Positions 53,501-63,739 of a stretch of 64,000 nt of DNA are shown here, piece after piece (positions within the stretch are counted from its first letter, which is position 1; each line of letters begins with the position of its first letter). A program made the position numbers and the translations under genes. The notes under the pieces were generated by a model that was given only the letters and a program-made list of their open reading frames with translations, made no database searches and was not told the DNA's origin. Source of the stretch: Aphrocallistes beatrix (Eukaryota; Porifera; Hexactinellida; Sceptrulophora; Aphrocallistidae); the NCBI GenBank assembly GCA_963281255.1, contig OY725491.1:992001-1056000 (forward strand), given 5' to 3'.

Positions 53501-54200
53501 AATTTTCTAATCTTTTCCGTTCTAAGCACACGCGCACACACATTCAGATATCTGACAAGGAGGAGTACATTCCTGGGACCCGCGACCGGAAAGTAACCAT
53601 CAAGGGTGAGCCTCAAGCTGTGCAGACGGCCTACCAGTTTGTCTGTGAGAAGGTAATGCTAGTGCTCTGTATTTACTTTGTAAATGTACCTTTATACTCC
53701 CCTGCCAAGAGTATTCCTACCATACAGCACATTACGAATGAATAGCATTCTTCTGGTATGCCTATGTATCTAGGGTAGAAATGTGTGGAAGTTGATACTA
53801 TAATAAACGCCATTTCTATACATGCCAACTTGAGCCATGATAAAGGCGGGACGCAGCGTTGAATTTCGCGGGACATAATGGGGAAATTTCTAAAAGCTGA
53901 ACAAAAATTAGCTCAATAGAAGAGTGAAAAAGGTGGGACGTCCCGCCAAAAAAGGAACAGTTGGCATATATGATTAGGTTGACTTCTAGAGGAATTTGAG
54001 AATTTTCACACAAGTGATAGAGTTGTGTAGTTGTTGGTGGTGAGAATACTAATGGCATGGGAGTGCAGTATTTTTACATTTTAATTGATTACTTTGGCTT
54101 CCTGACTCATTTTGGTTCATTCTATAGCATTGCATTCATATTCTCTAATCCATTCTGTCATCAGGTGCGTGATTTAACATACGACAGACGCCGGAAATAG
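47425..54200 (+). CDS. nova: Nova-like KH-domain RNA-binding protein, copy A
   Basis: Exons: 47425-47509, 48004-48296, 49044-49401, 51232-51265, 51803-51980, 53548-53652, 54165-54200; 1089 bases, 362 residues, phases all consistent. The N-terminus has basic clusters (GRKRR, PSKR), likely nuclear import. KH1 is at about 33-103 (AGAIIGKAGKNITEHK, FFPSTSDRVCLI), KH2 at about 127-195 (AGLIIGKGGETIKDIQEQTG), and KH3 at about 282-351 (VGGLVGRNGSNISELQS, EYIPGTRDRKVTI). Each keeps a GxxG loop. Between KH2 and KH3 is a Gly/Tyr-rich stretch with an RRGGG motif. KH spacing and the F/Y-x-P-x-T-x-x-R motifs are those of Nova/Pasilla, which bind YCAY RNA and control splicing; PCBP/hnRNP K is the alternative. 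Intron 3 holds a 1-kb minisatellite. Confidence 0.88.
47545..47909. mobile_element. hAT-like MITE in Nova A intron 1
   Basis: Ends CAGGGCTGGGGTTGGTTAGC and GTCGATTAACCGAATCCAGCCTTG, cut here to GAATCCAGCCTTG. Subterminal GGTTAACCG motifs occur. Target duplication not clear. Confidence 0.6.
48004..48296 (+). CDS. nova: Nova A exon 2: KH1
   Basis: Acceptor TTTTGTAG. Encodes KVQGIKFLVPDYTAGAIIGK to the RKKKPQDAERRDQ end. Donor CAG|GTGAGC, phase 0. It differs at many positions from the copy B exon. Confidence 0.88.
48340..48612. mobile_element. Inverted-repeat element with TTGTCCGAAT motifs
   Basis: GACGCAGCATTTGTCCGAAT near the left is mirrored by ATTCGGACAAATGCAAGCGC at the right. The related block at 20990-21160 also has GGGGACGCAGCATTAGTTCG. 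Non-coding. Confidence 0.6.
49044..49401 (+). CDS. nova: Nova A exon 3: KH2 and Gly/Tyr-rich start
   Basis: Acceptor CCTCACAG. Encodes VKLLLTNNTAGLIIGKGGET to GGYTGYGGY. Donor ATATG|GTGAGG, phase 1. By eye only about one base differs from the copy B exon over the first 270 bases, far less than for exons 1 and 2. The GC-rich codon usage stands out in this AT-rich DNA. Confidence 0.9.
49448..50432. repeat. 12-bp minisatellite with higher-order structure
   Basis: Tandem units alternate between ATAACTCCAGTT and GTAACTCCAGTT. Every 335-340 bp the run is interrupted by ATAACCAGTGTTTCCCACAG followed by GATACTCCAG (about 49681, 50015, 50355). This insert equals the left end of the hAT MITE at 50433. 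Both strands stay open by chance of the unit (NSSY- or YNWS-type repeats), but intron 3 of Nova contains it, so it is not read as protein. Confidence 0.9.
50433..50599. mobile_element. hAT MITE at end of minisatellite
   Basis: Ends CAGTGTTTCCCACAGG and TTCGGGAAACACTG. The right flank GTCATAAC matches 7 of 8 bases of GTTATAAC, which precedes the same terminus inside the higher-order units, so the element probably first landed in a minisatellite unit. Relative of 9156-9299. Confidence 0.75.
50998..51158. mobile_element. TA-type MITE in Nova A intron 3
   Basis: Ends CACTAGAACCTCGTTAATAT and TATTAACGAGGTTTTACTG, with TA after the right end. CGTTAATA motifs inside. Related to the one at about 53160. 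Confidence 0.7.
51232..51265 (+). CDS. nova: Nova A exon 4: RGG-type microexon
   Basis: 34 bases between CTCTCCAG and GTGAGT, encoding DRRGGGYAQNR plus two bases (Tyr codon completed by exon 5). It continues the Gly/Tyr-rich linker. Small and frame-neutral only with its partners, so skipping would shift the frame. Confidence 0.75.
51482..51644. mobile_element. CAGT-terminus MITE in Nova A intron 4
   Basis: Ends CAGTCAACTCTGCTTATTAA and GATTAAGCGGAGTCACCTG. Same family as 1610-1780 and 2557-2692. Confidence 0.75.
51803..51980 (+). CDS. nova: Nova A exon 5: linker and first half of KH3
   Basis: Acceptor TTCCACAG. Encodes YEDRGAYEYKPSYSTAANDL to FVGGLVGRNGSNISELQS, containing the KH3 GRNG loop. 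Donor TCA|GTAAGG, phase 0. Confidence 0.88.
52050..52760. mobile_element. Triple-nested transposon stack
   Basis: A CAGTCGACTCCGCTTAATAG MITE (from 52050) is split by an element with roughly 90-bp inverted ends (52072-52687: CTGTTGCATGATATTTCTAC to TAGAAATATCATGCAACAG). Its right arm is in turn split by a 96-bp element (52546-52641) flanked by TTAA on both sides, piggyBac-like by target site. A hairpin of about 24-base arms (GGTTAGTCAAACAATCGCC) lies at 52154-52239. Confidence 0.85.
53160..53459. mobile_element. TA-type MITE interrupted by hAT MITE
   Basis: CAGTTCGAACCTCGTTAAAA opens a TA-type MITE that reads to CGTATTAACGAG (53305). It is then interrupted by a hAT MITE (about 53306-53459, TTTTTCAACCTTTT to GGTTGGGAAACTGG), the reversed relative of 608-773. 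Confidence 0.65.
53548..53652 (+). CDS. nova: Nova A exon 6: second half of KH3
   Basis: Acceptor CACATTCAG. Encodes ISDKEEYIPGTRDRKVTIKG and EPQAVQTAYQFVCEK. Phase 0 at both ends. Confidence 0.9.
54165..54200 (+). CDS. nova: Nova A exon 7: C-terminus
   Basis: Acceptor GTCATCAG. Encodes VRDLTYDRRRK then TAG. The basic tail directly follows the last KH3 helix. Confidence 0.8.
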   Translation: MRDLTYDRRRK

Positions 54201-56377
54201 TACAGCATTCCCTACATTCCAAGCATTCCACACATTCCAAGGTGTAGTTAGTGCAACCTGGATGCGTCAAGGATTCATAATTAGTTGATAGTATTCGTAT
54301 ATTTCTAGAATTCCCTATACATACTTCGGATTTCCATTTGCTTATTTGAAGTGAACTTTGCTGAATAAATATACAAGTTTGCTCACATTCCAATTACATG
54401 TACATTCTATTCCATTCTATCCGTCATTCACTGACACATCTCTGTCTGTAGTACTGGATTCAATGGAGCATGGGAATACTACTCCTAGCTTGTTGAGGGG
54501 TGGAGAGGGGAATTTTTCGTGTGACTAGGCCACTGTTAATTGGAAACATTTTCAGTTCCTCTGCCCGCATCAATATTTAGCTACCGCACATATTTCATTA
54601 TTGCGATCAGTGTTCCATTATATTTCAGGTGCACAGGGAATTCATTACAATTGATTGAGTTGTAATGGTAAACTTGATTCAGCTCCAAAGAGATCTTCAG
54701 TGGGGATGCGGGCGGACCAGGGTTACCAGATGTCCTCTTTTATAAAGGACAGTCCTGTTTTTTTATTCTGTCCTTTTTTGTCCTTTTTTGTCTTATTTGT
54801 CATATTTGTCATTAGTCGGACCCTTCGCTTAACTTTCAACTTGAAATCGTTTTTTCTTACTACCATTTTCTGATTATTTTTCTTAGCAATACTCTTCATG
54901 GCGAAAAGAAAGTGTATTTTCGAGAAAATCTCACAGAGCAATTTCCATTCATAAAACATAGTAATATACTATCTTGAGAATAGAACTTAGCTAGAGAATT
55001 TGTCCTATATTTTGAGTGAAGACATCTGGTAACCCTGGGGCGGACGGTATCTCATTATTTGATAATATGTCAAGACTGATATTTGATAAAAAATGACTAC
55101 AAACATTTATTCAACACATTGAAGTCATATATATTGAAATGCTAGTTATATCAACTATACAGTGGCCTTATAGATCGATTAAGATTATTTATTTTTTCGA
55201 TATCTATATTTGCGTAGTCTTGGTTAAGAAGACGAGAATTAGTTATTCATTATAAGTATGTCTCCTCGAAATCTTACACAGTCATGATCAAAGTGTATCC
55301 TTGGTCTTAATGAAGGATGTCAATAAGATCGTTAAACATCACCTTTACTTTTTTATGCCAAATTATGATGAAATATCCTTAACCCGAGCACGTCCAGGAA
55401 TGTTGAATTGAAAGTGAAAGTTAATTGAAAGTAAACTGAAAATGAAAGTGAAAGCTGGGTCATTTCTATTTATACCTTTGACCCCAAGTAATCCTCGGGT
55501 TAATTTACACCGGAAATCTTCAGATTATTAATTAAAATTAACTGTAAACTTAACTGTCCAATTTATCCAAAATAATTCAATTAACCTTCAAAAATTGCCA
55601 AATTTACGTAGATATATAAACATTTCTATGAATACGCATATAAATCATTACTGCTAACTAGACTATGTATTATACACACTGATTGAATTATCACAAGAAA
55701 TTCGACATTACCGATTAAGGTATTGGCCTCACGGAATCCGCATTCATATCAGAAAGTAACAAATCTAGTTCCACATCTTTCCCATTTTCATAGCAATGAA
55801 GACTCCCTAAGACCACACACATAGATATTATATTACGCGCTCAAAGGAATGATTATTATCTACTCAATATGTATATACTATATGCTACATACGTATATAC
55901 CTATCTTTGAATTTATTATATTTCTATACATGAAGTTCTTACATATAACCAGCACTGATCACACTGAGAGTGAAAGCCTTCAATTAAGCCCCAAACCTTT
56001 AAAATTTAATTATCTGTTATTAAGATCATTCGGCAATTAAAAGTGCGAAGTTTTTTTAGCTGATATAAATAGAAAAATTAACATTTTCTCTCACACAATT
56101 CGATATTATCAATACTCGTTATATAACGTGTTAATTCTTCATACCGTATATATATACATGCAAGTTGCAACCGCCAATGTGTCACGTTGTAACAGTTGTT
56201 ATGAACCCTTTCAGATCTGAATCATCAGGTGGCAACCTATCAAATGAGAAATGTAGCGTGTGGATATTTAACACACGACTAGTGCAAACTCTCGCGACTT
56301 CTCGGTTGGTGTATGTATTTAGTGTAGAGTGTTTATTACCATTATTTGCTGTGATTAGCTCGAGCAGAATAGCATTG
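54201..56377. other. Intergenic between Nova A and B
   Basis: Holds a tandem run of CATTCCA-type units near 54205-54240, a hAT MITE (54718-55037), a partial TATAAATAG repeat (55448-55500) and otherwise plain AT-rich DNA. The Nova B promoter should lie before 56378, but I see no clear core motif. Confidence 0.55.
54718..55037. mobile_element. hAT MITE, exact 8-bp target duplication
   Basis: Ends CAGGGTTACCAGATGTCC and GACATCTGGTAACCCTG. GGGCGGAC flanks both sides exactly (54710-54717 and 55038-55045). Runs of TCCTTTTTTGTC near the left. No coding capacity. The intact duplication suggests a fairly recent insertion. Confidence 0.92.
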
Positions 56378-56462
56378 ATGGCGACTCAGATGTCTCCTGA
56401 TGAAAGCCGGAAACGGAGAGCTAATTACGACGTAGCCGCTCCCTCCAAGAGGACGTTCACAG
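56378..56462 (+). CDS. nova: Nova B exon 1
   Basis: Encodes MATQMSPDESRKRRANYDVA and APSKRTFT. 85 bases like exon 1 of copy A, donor ACAG|GTAGGG, phase 1. Confidence 0.8.
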
Positions 56463-59400
56463 GTAGGGACTATTCTCTCAATCCACTGCTTTATAAAGTC
56501 TGCCACAGGGAAACCGAGGCCAGGGGAGGTCCCAAAGGGGGGATTTGCCCCGGATTTTATGGACCGTCTGAGCAGTGGCGTACCGTGACCAAATGCCGCC
56601 CGGGGCGGGAATTTTAGAATGCCGCGTTGCCGCCCCTAAGTGTGAATTATTTAAATTATAATTTCGCGATTCAATTTTCTATTTGCTTTATTTTGCTTAA
56701 CAATATTCTAATAACTCGCTACAAATGGTTAACAAATAGTTCTCGCTTTCAATGCTGCGAAATCATTGATAACATCATCAAAATTAGTATTATCTGTTAT
56801 GTCTCTCTCTATCGATAAGATTGCACTGCTTGTTAACCGAATTTGACTCATTGTCGATCGCAGATAATTCTTTTTTAGTTTTAACTTTGAAAAACTTCTT
56901 TCGCAACTTGCAACGCTGGTACTCATGGTCAGAAATATTCAAATCGCGATAATCAGATTTGGAAGGGACTCTATAAATTCCCATTTGACCATCCATTGCA
57001 GTAGAACAAGAATAGTGCAATTTCCGCAAATGACACCTTGATTATTATTACGCGAGACTAACACATATCTCCTAAGTCTATGAATTTCAAGTTTCAATTC
57101 ATCACCTTCGACTTCATTATATACATCAGCGAGGGCATTGATGCTTTGTTCGATAGATTTGTCCCGGTTTGTATCCATGATAATTTCAAGTTGGAGAAAC
57201 CCAAATTTTTGTTAATTGTGTCCATCTGTTCAAAGCGTTTGTTAATTTCATTCCTTAATTTGTCCACCACTTGAAACAACTCTCGTCGTAGCTCTTCTTG
57301 GAAAGTAATATTTTCATTATTAATCGCCACACCATCTAATCTTTTTCACTTCCTCACACGTCGCGTTATTGTAATATCCATTTCCTCACATCTGGCGATC
57401 GCATAAAAAATAGATTCCTCAACCAGTCGATCTCGTCCATCATCCAGAAACTGTCGAAGTGAGTGGATTTTAAAAACAGATTGATATGTTTTCATTATTT
57501 CAGAAATTGAAATCATTACAATTGATTTAGAGGGATTCTTAATTATAGAAGTGCAGTTATCAATTGTTATTTGTGAATTGGCAATAGTGCAAATTGTCAA
57601 CAGACAATAAACTTTGTTCAATTTAATTCAACACTGGATTTCTACATGCATTAGGAGAATTTAATTTAAAGTTGTAAATGCAATTTGCCGCCCCCTTGAA
57701 GTGCCGCCCGGGGCGGGCCGCCCCCCCCGCCCCCCCCACGGTACGCCACTGCGTCTGAGCCCAATGCACAGGGGCTCCCGGATTTCCCTACTTGCCCCCT
57801 CTCCCTCCGACTGGGGTACAATAATATTGGTGTGTATGGGTTTGGGGTTTTATAAGCTTTTGTAGAAGAAATCGGTCGACCATCAAAATACCAAATTTGG
57901 AAATGGCAATTCCTCTCCCGTTGAACATGTATAGATACATTTAGGGAGTGCCAGTCAACTCATACCACAACCAATTCGTACTAATTAGGTCACATCGTAC
58001 CACATCCAATTCGTACTAATTTGGTCACATCGTACACATCCAATTCGTACTAATTTGGTCACATCGTACCACAACCAATTCGTACTAATTTGGTCACATC
58101 GTACCACATCCAATTCGTACTAATTAGGTCACATCGTACCACATCCAATTCGTACTAATTAGGTCACATCGTACCACATCCAATTCGTACTAATTTGGTC
58201 ACATCGTACACATCCAATTCGTACTAATTTGGTCACATCGTACACATCCAATTCGTACTAATTTGGTCACATCGTACACATCCAATTCGTACTAATTTGG
58301 TCACATCGTACCACAACCAATTCGTACTAATTAGGTCACATCGTACCACATCCAATTCGTACTAATTTGGTCACATCGTACACATCCAATTCGTACTAAT
58401 TTGGTCACATCGTACACATCCAATTCGTACTAATTTGGTCACATCGTACCACAACCAATTCGTACTAATTAGGTCACATCGTACCACATCCAATTCGTAC
58501 TAATTTGGTCACATCGTACACATCCAATTCGTACTAATTTGGTCACATCGTACCACAACCAATTCGTACTAATTTGGTCACATCGTACCACATCCAATTC
58601 GTACTAATTAGGTCACATCGTACCACATCCAATTCGTACTAATTTGGTCACATCGTACACATCCAATTCGTACTAATTTGGTCACATCGTACCACAACCA
58701 ATTCGTACTAATTTGGTCACATCGTACCACATCCAATTCGTACTAATTAGGTCACATCGTACCACATCCAATTCGTACTAATTTGGTCACATCGTACACA
58801 TCCAATTCGTACTAATTTGGTCACATCGTACACATCCAATTCGTACTAATTTGGTCACATCGTACCACAACCAATTCGTACTAATTTGGTCACATCGTAC
58901 CACATCCAATTCGTACTAATTAGGTCACATCGTACCACATCCAATTCGTACTAATTTGGTCACATCGTACACATCCAATTCGTACTAATTTGGTCACATC
59001 GTACACATCCAATTCGTACTAATTTGGTCACATCGTACACATCCAATTCGTACTAATTTGGTCACATCGTACCACAACCAATTCGTACTAATTTGGTCAC
59101 ATCGTACACATCCAATTCGTACTAATTTGGTCACATCGTACACATCCAATTCGTACTAATTTGGTCACATCGTACACATCCAATTCGTACTAATTTGGTC
59201 ACATCGTACACATCCAATTCGTACTAATTTGGTCACATCGTACCACAACCAATTCGTACTAATTTGGTCACATCGTACCACATCCAATTCGTACTAATTT
59301 GGTCACATCGTACCACAACCAATTCGTACTAATTTGGTCACATCGTACCACATCCAATTCGTACTAATTAGGTCACATCGTACCACATCCAATTCGTACT

Positions 59401-62400
59401 AATTTGGTCACATCGTACACATCCAATTCGTACTAATTTGGTCACATCGTACCACAACCAATTCGTACTAATTTGGTCACATCGTACCACATCCAATTCG
59501 TACTAATTAGGTCACATCGTACCACATCCAATTCGTACTAATTTGGTCACATCGTACACATCCAATTCGTACTAATTTGGTCACATCGTACACATCCAAT
59601 TCGTACTAATTTGGTCACATCGTACACATCCAATTCGTACTAATTTGGTCACATCGTACCACAACCAATTCGTACTAATTTGGTCACATCGTACCACATC
59701 CAATTCGTACTAATTTGGTCACATCGTACCACAACCAATTCGTACTAATTTGGTCACATCGTACCACATCCAATTCGTACTAATTAGGTCACATCGTACC
59801 ACATCCAATTCGTACTAATTTGGTCACATCGTACACATCCAATTCGTACTAATTTGGTCACATCGTACCACAACCAATTCGTACTAATTTGGTCACATCG
59901 TACCACATCCAATTCGTACTAATTAGGTCACATCGTACCACATCCAATTCGTACTAATTTGGTCACATCGTACACATCCAATTCGTACTAATTTGGTCAC
60001 ATCGTACCACAACCAATTCGTACTAATTTGGTCACATCGTACCACATCCAATTCGTACTAATTAGGTCACATCGTACCACATCCAATTCGTACTAATTTG
60101 GTCACATCGTACACATCCAATTCGTACTAATTTGGTCACATCGTACCACAACCAATTCGTACTAATTTGGTCACATCGTACCACATCCAATTCGTACTAA
60201 TTAGGTCACATCGTACCACATCCAATTCGTACTAATTTGGTCACATCGTACACATCCAATTCGTACTAATTTGGTCACATCGTACCACAACCAATTCGTA
60301 CTAATTTGGTCACATCGTACCACATCCAATTCGTACTAATTAGGTCACATCGTACCACATCCAATTCGTACTAATTAGGTCACATCGTACCACATCCAAT
60401 TCGTACTAATTTGGTCACATCGTACACATCCAATTCGTACTAATTTGGTCACATCGTACACATCCAATTCGTACTAATTTGGTCACATCGTACACATCCA
60501 ATTCGTACTAATTTGGTCACATCGTACCACATCCAATTCGTACTAATTTGGTCACATCGTACACATCCAATTCGTACTAATTTGGTCACATCGTACACAT
60601 CCAATTCGTACTAATTTGGTCACATCGTACCACAACCAATTCGTACTAATTTGGTCACATCGTACCACAACCAATTCGTACTAATTAGGTCACATCGTAC
60701 ACATCCAATTCGTACTAATTTGGTCACATCGTACCACATCCAATTCGTACTAATTAGGTCACATCGTACCACATCCAATTCGTACTAATTTGGTCACATC
60801 GTACACATCCAATTCGTACTAATTTGGTCACATCGTACCACAACCAATTCGTACTAATTTGGTCACATCGTACCACATCCAATTCGTACTAATTAGGTCA
60901 CATCGTACCACATCCAATTCGTACTAATTTGGTCACATCGTACACATCCAATTCGTACTAATTTGGTCACATCGTACACATCCAATTCGTACTAATTTGG
61001 TCACATCGTACCACAACCAATTCGTACTAATTTGGTCACATCGTACACATCCAATTCGTACTAATTTGGTCACATCGTACCACAACCAATTCGTACTAAT
61101 TTGGTCACATCGTACCACATCCAATTCGTACTAATTAGGTCACATCGTACCACATCCAATTCGTACTAATTAGGTCACATCGTACACATCCAATTCGTAC
61201 TAATTTGGTCACATCGTACACATCCAATTCGTACTAATTTGGTCACATCGTACACATCCAATTCGTACTAATTTGGTCACATCGTACACATCCAATTCGT
61301 ACTAATTAGGTCACATCGTACACATCCAATTCGTACTAATTAGGTCACATCGTACACATCCAATTCGTACTAATTTGGTCACATCGTACACATCCAATTC
61401 GTACTAATTTGGTCACATCGTACACATCCAATTCGTACTAATTTGGTCACATCGTACACATCCAATTCGTACTAATTTGGTCACATCGTGCACATCCAAT
61501 TCGTACTAATTAGGTCACATCGTACACATCCAATTCGTACTAATTTGGTCACATCGTACCACAACCAATTCGTACTAATTTGGTCACATCGTACCACATC
61601 CAATTCGTACTAATTAGGTCACATCGTACCACATCCAATTCGTACTAATTAGGTCACATCGTACCACAACCAATTCGTACTAATTTGGTCACATCGTACC
61701 ACATCCAATTCGTACTAATTTGGTCACATCGTACACATCCAATTCGTACTAATTTGGTCACATCGTACCACATCCAATTCGTACTAATTTGGTCACATCG
61801 TACCACATCCAATTCGTACTAATTTGGTCACATCGTACCACATCCAATTCGTACTAATTAGGTCACATCGTACCAGGTCAACAGAAAATCGTACTTTTCG
61901 CTATGTTCTTACAGATATCTAATCCAAAATACTATAGAATCGTACATTTCATTTTGGCATTTGATATGAATTGTCAGTGCTTTGGACGAGTTGGTAGTTG
62001 TTACGAGTTGACTGATTCCCACATCTAAGATGTGCATTTAATGTCCGATATAGAATCATAGGAAGAAATATCGAGCGCCTAAATTCATAGATAAACCCTA
62101 ATTATAATAAATCGAATTCGTAGAGAAAGTGAGAGGTCTCAAGTTCTTGGTTCCTGATTACGCGGCGGGTGCAATAATCGGCAAAGCGGGTAAGAACATC
62201 ACAGAACATAAGGAGAAGTTCGGGACACTCGTGAAAATGTCCTCGAGTCGCGAATACTTCCCAATGACGAACGAGAGGATTTGTTTGGTCATCGGAGACA
62301 GAGTGGAACTGGATCAGATGATCGCCTGCTTCAAGTACCTCATCCAGGTAATACGGGATGAAGCGGATGACTTTGAGAAGAGGAAGAATCCCAAAGATGC

Positions 62401-63692
62401 AGATAGGAAGGACCAGGTGTGAAATTATATTATTCTTAAAATCTTAGTTGACTAATTCATTGAAAGATAATGAAGAATTATGAATTATTCAAAATCTCAA
62501 ACTTTGTGCAGGTTCTATGCCCAAAAGTGGTTAAAAGGTTGCTTATGTTGTATACCTCTAACATTGCTCAGTCCCTAAGCGAAATATCAAATATTTTTTC
62601 ATTATTTTAATTTCAAATTTTGAGTAATTCATTGATAATTCATGAATTAGTCAACTTAGTTTAAAATAGACACGCTAAAACACACACTGGTATACAAAGG
62701 TGTGGATAGTTATATTTCTATACCATCCCTGTCTATCTCTAATTTTGGTGAAACATACATAGTATGGTTCATTCATGAGCAATTCCCAGTAAGATTAATT
62801 ATATAAGATTTTTCTATATGGGTGTAAAAAATTGGGGCATGAAAGTTAGACTTTCTCCCTGTACCATAGTGCAATTAGTTTGAAATCATACACATCTTAT
62901 TTCACAGATTACAGCCAGGAAATCTTATACAAAATATATAATTTTATCGATAAAATATCTCAAATAGTTTAATGTTTTACCACTTAAACTCAGAGCAGTC
63001 ACTTAATACAGTAGAACCTGCATAATCCGACACCCTTTGAAAACATTTAAGGATCAGCAAACTGTCGGATTAGACAATGCAATCTATATTTTCCAGCACC
63101 CAGTTATGGTAGAAAACGATGGAGGATTCCGTCGGATTATGAAAGATACAGGTCCGTCGGATTATGGAGGTTCTACTGTACAAAATAACTGCACACTTCT
63201 GAATGAACTACAGTCTGGGTCGCTTATTGTGAACCAAAAAATCTGTTTATAATAGAGATACTTCATATTAAGCAAACTTGATTCAATACAAATCCTATCT
63301 AAAAATGAAATTGGGACCAGGAGGTTAGTTCATAATAAATGACCCTGACTGTAATTATTGGTTCCACTCCTCACAGGTGAAGCTGCTGCTGACTAACAAC
63401 ACGGCGGGGCTGATAATCGGGAAGGGAGGCGAGACCATCAAGGACATCCAGGAGCAGACCGGGACGCGAATCATGATCACTCCGTTCGACCCCGATCTGG
63501 ACGAGCGAGTGTGCACCATCTCCGCAGAGGACTACTCCAGCACTATCAAAGCCACGGACGTCATCATGGATAAGGTGACCAAGGATCCTGAGGGACACGT
63601 GTCCCGTAACCTGATCTACTCCTCCGGCGGCTACTTCCAGCCCGCCAGCGATCCCTACTCCCAGTACGGGAGAGGATACGGGGGAGGCTATG
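56378..63692 (+). CDS. nova: Nova-like KH-domain protein, copy B (runs off window)
   Basis: Exons seen: 56378-56462, 62124-62416 and 63377-63692; the Gly/Tyr linker, KH3 and stop lie beyond the window. Same exon phases as copy A (1, 0, 1). The N-terminus is MATQMSPDESRKRRANYDVA. KH1 has AGAIIGKAGKNITEHKEKFG with YFPMTNERICLVIGD. KH2 is almost identical to that of copy A. Exons 1 and 2 have clearly diverged in DNA and protein, so this is an old tandem duplicate in which exon 3 was kept alike. Intron 1, at 5.7 kb, contains a hAT transposon and a roughly 3.9-kb satellite. Confidence 0.85.
56573..57751 (-). mobile_element. hAT transposon with decayed transposase
   Basis: 1,179 bp with ends CAGTGGCGTACCGTG and CACGGTACGCCACTG and an exact 8-bp duplication CGTCTGAG (56565-56572, 57752-57759). 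The minus strand encodes remnants in several frames between 57621 and 56729. The best is STSVASCERSFSKLKLKKNY, with LRSTMSQIRL following, the C-terminal hAT dimerisation region as in ZMYM-type hAT proteins. The catalytic N-terminal part is missing and the frames are broken, so it is non-autonomous. Confidence 0.9.
57952..62014. repeat. 35-bp satellite array inside inverted termini
   Basis: About 110 units of 34-35 bp, each holding CCAATTCGTACTAATTTGGT and CACATCGTA, from about 57964 to 61875. Variants (CACAACC/CACATCC, TTTGG/TTAGG, CCACA/CACA) recur in a four-unit order, a higher-order period near 139 bp. The block starts CAGTCAACTCATACCACAAC and the distal flank ends GTAGTTGTTACGAGTTGACTG, cut here to TTGTTACGAGTTGACTG: imperfect inverted termini, whose inner part resembles the satellite unit. 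Located in Nova B intron 1. Confidence 0.9.
62124..62416 (+). CDS. nova: Nova B exon 2: KH1
   Basis: Acceptor TTCGTAG. Encodes EKVRGLKFLVPDYAAGAIIG to RKNPKDADRKDQ. Donor CAG|GTGTGA, phase 0. Confidence 0.87.
62417..63376 (+). other. Nova B intron 2 with two MITEs
   Basis: The last 400 bases align with intron 2 of copy A (CTCAGAGCAGT, AAAATAACTGCACACTTCTG, TTCCACTCCTCACAG). Two TA-flanked elements are present only here: 63010-63178 (CAGTAGAACCTGCATAATCC to ATGGAGGTTCTACTG) and about 63211-63352 (CAGTCTGGGTCGCTTATT to AAATGACCCTGACTG). Confidence 0.75.
63377..63692 (+). CDS. nova: Nova B exon 3: KH2
   Basis: Encodes VKLLLTNNTAGLIIGKGGET to DPYSQYGRGYGGGY. Donor TATG|GTGAGT, phase 1. It is 42 bases shorter than in copy A, lacking the extra SYSGYGGYTGYGGY-type run. 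Confidence 0.9.
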
Positions 63693-63739
63693 GTGAGTAA
63701 ATCTATTTTATTCAAAGCTAGATTCCGTAATACGAAAGT

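Noticed and set aside
57964..61875. Regular 35-bp repeats resembling a CRISPR array
   Set aside because: Units follow each other without spacers, variants are point changes, and the setting is an animal intron; it is a satellite.
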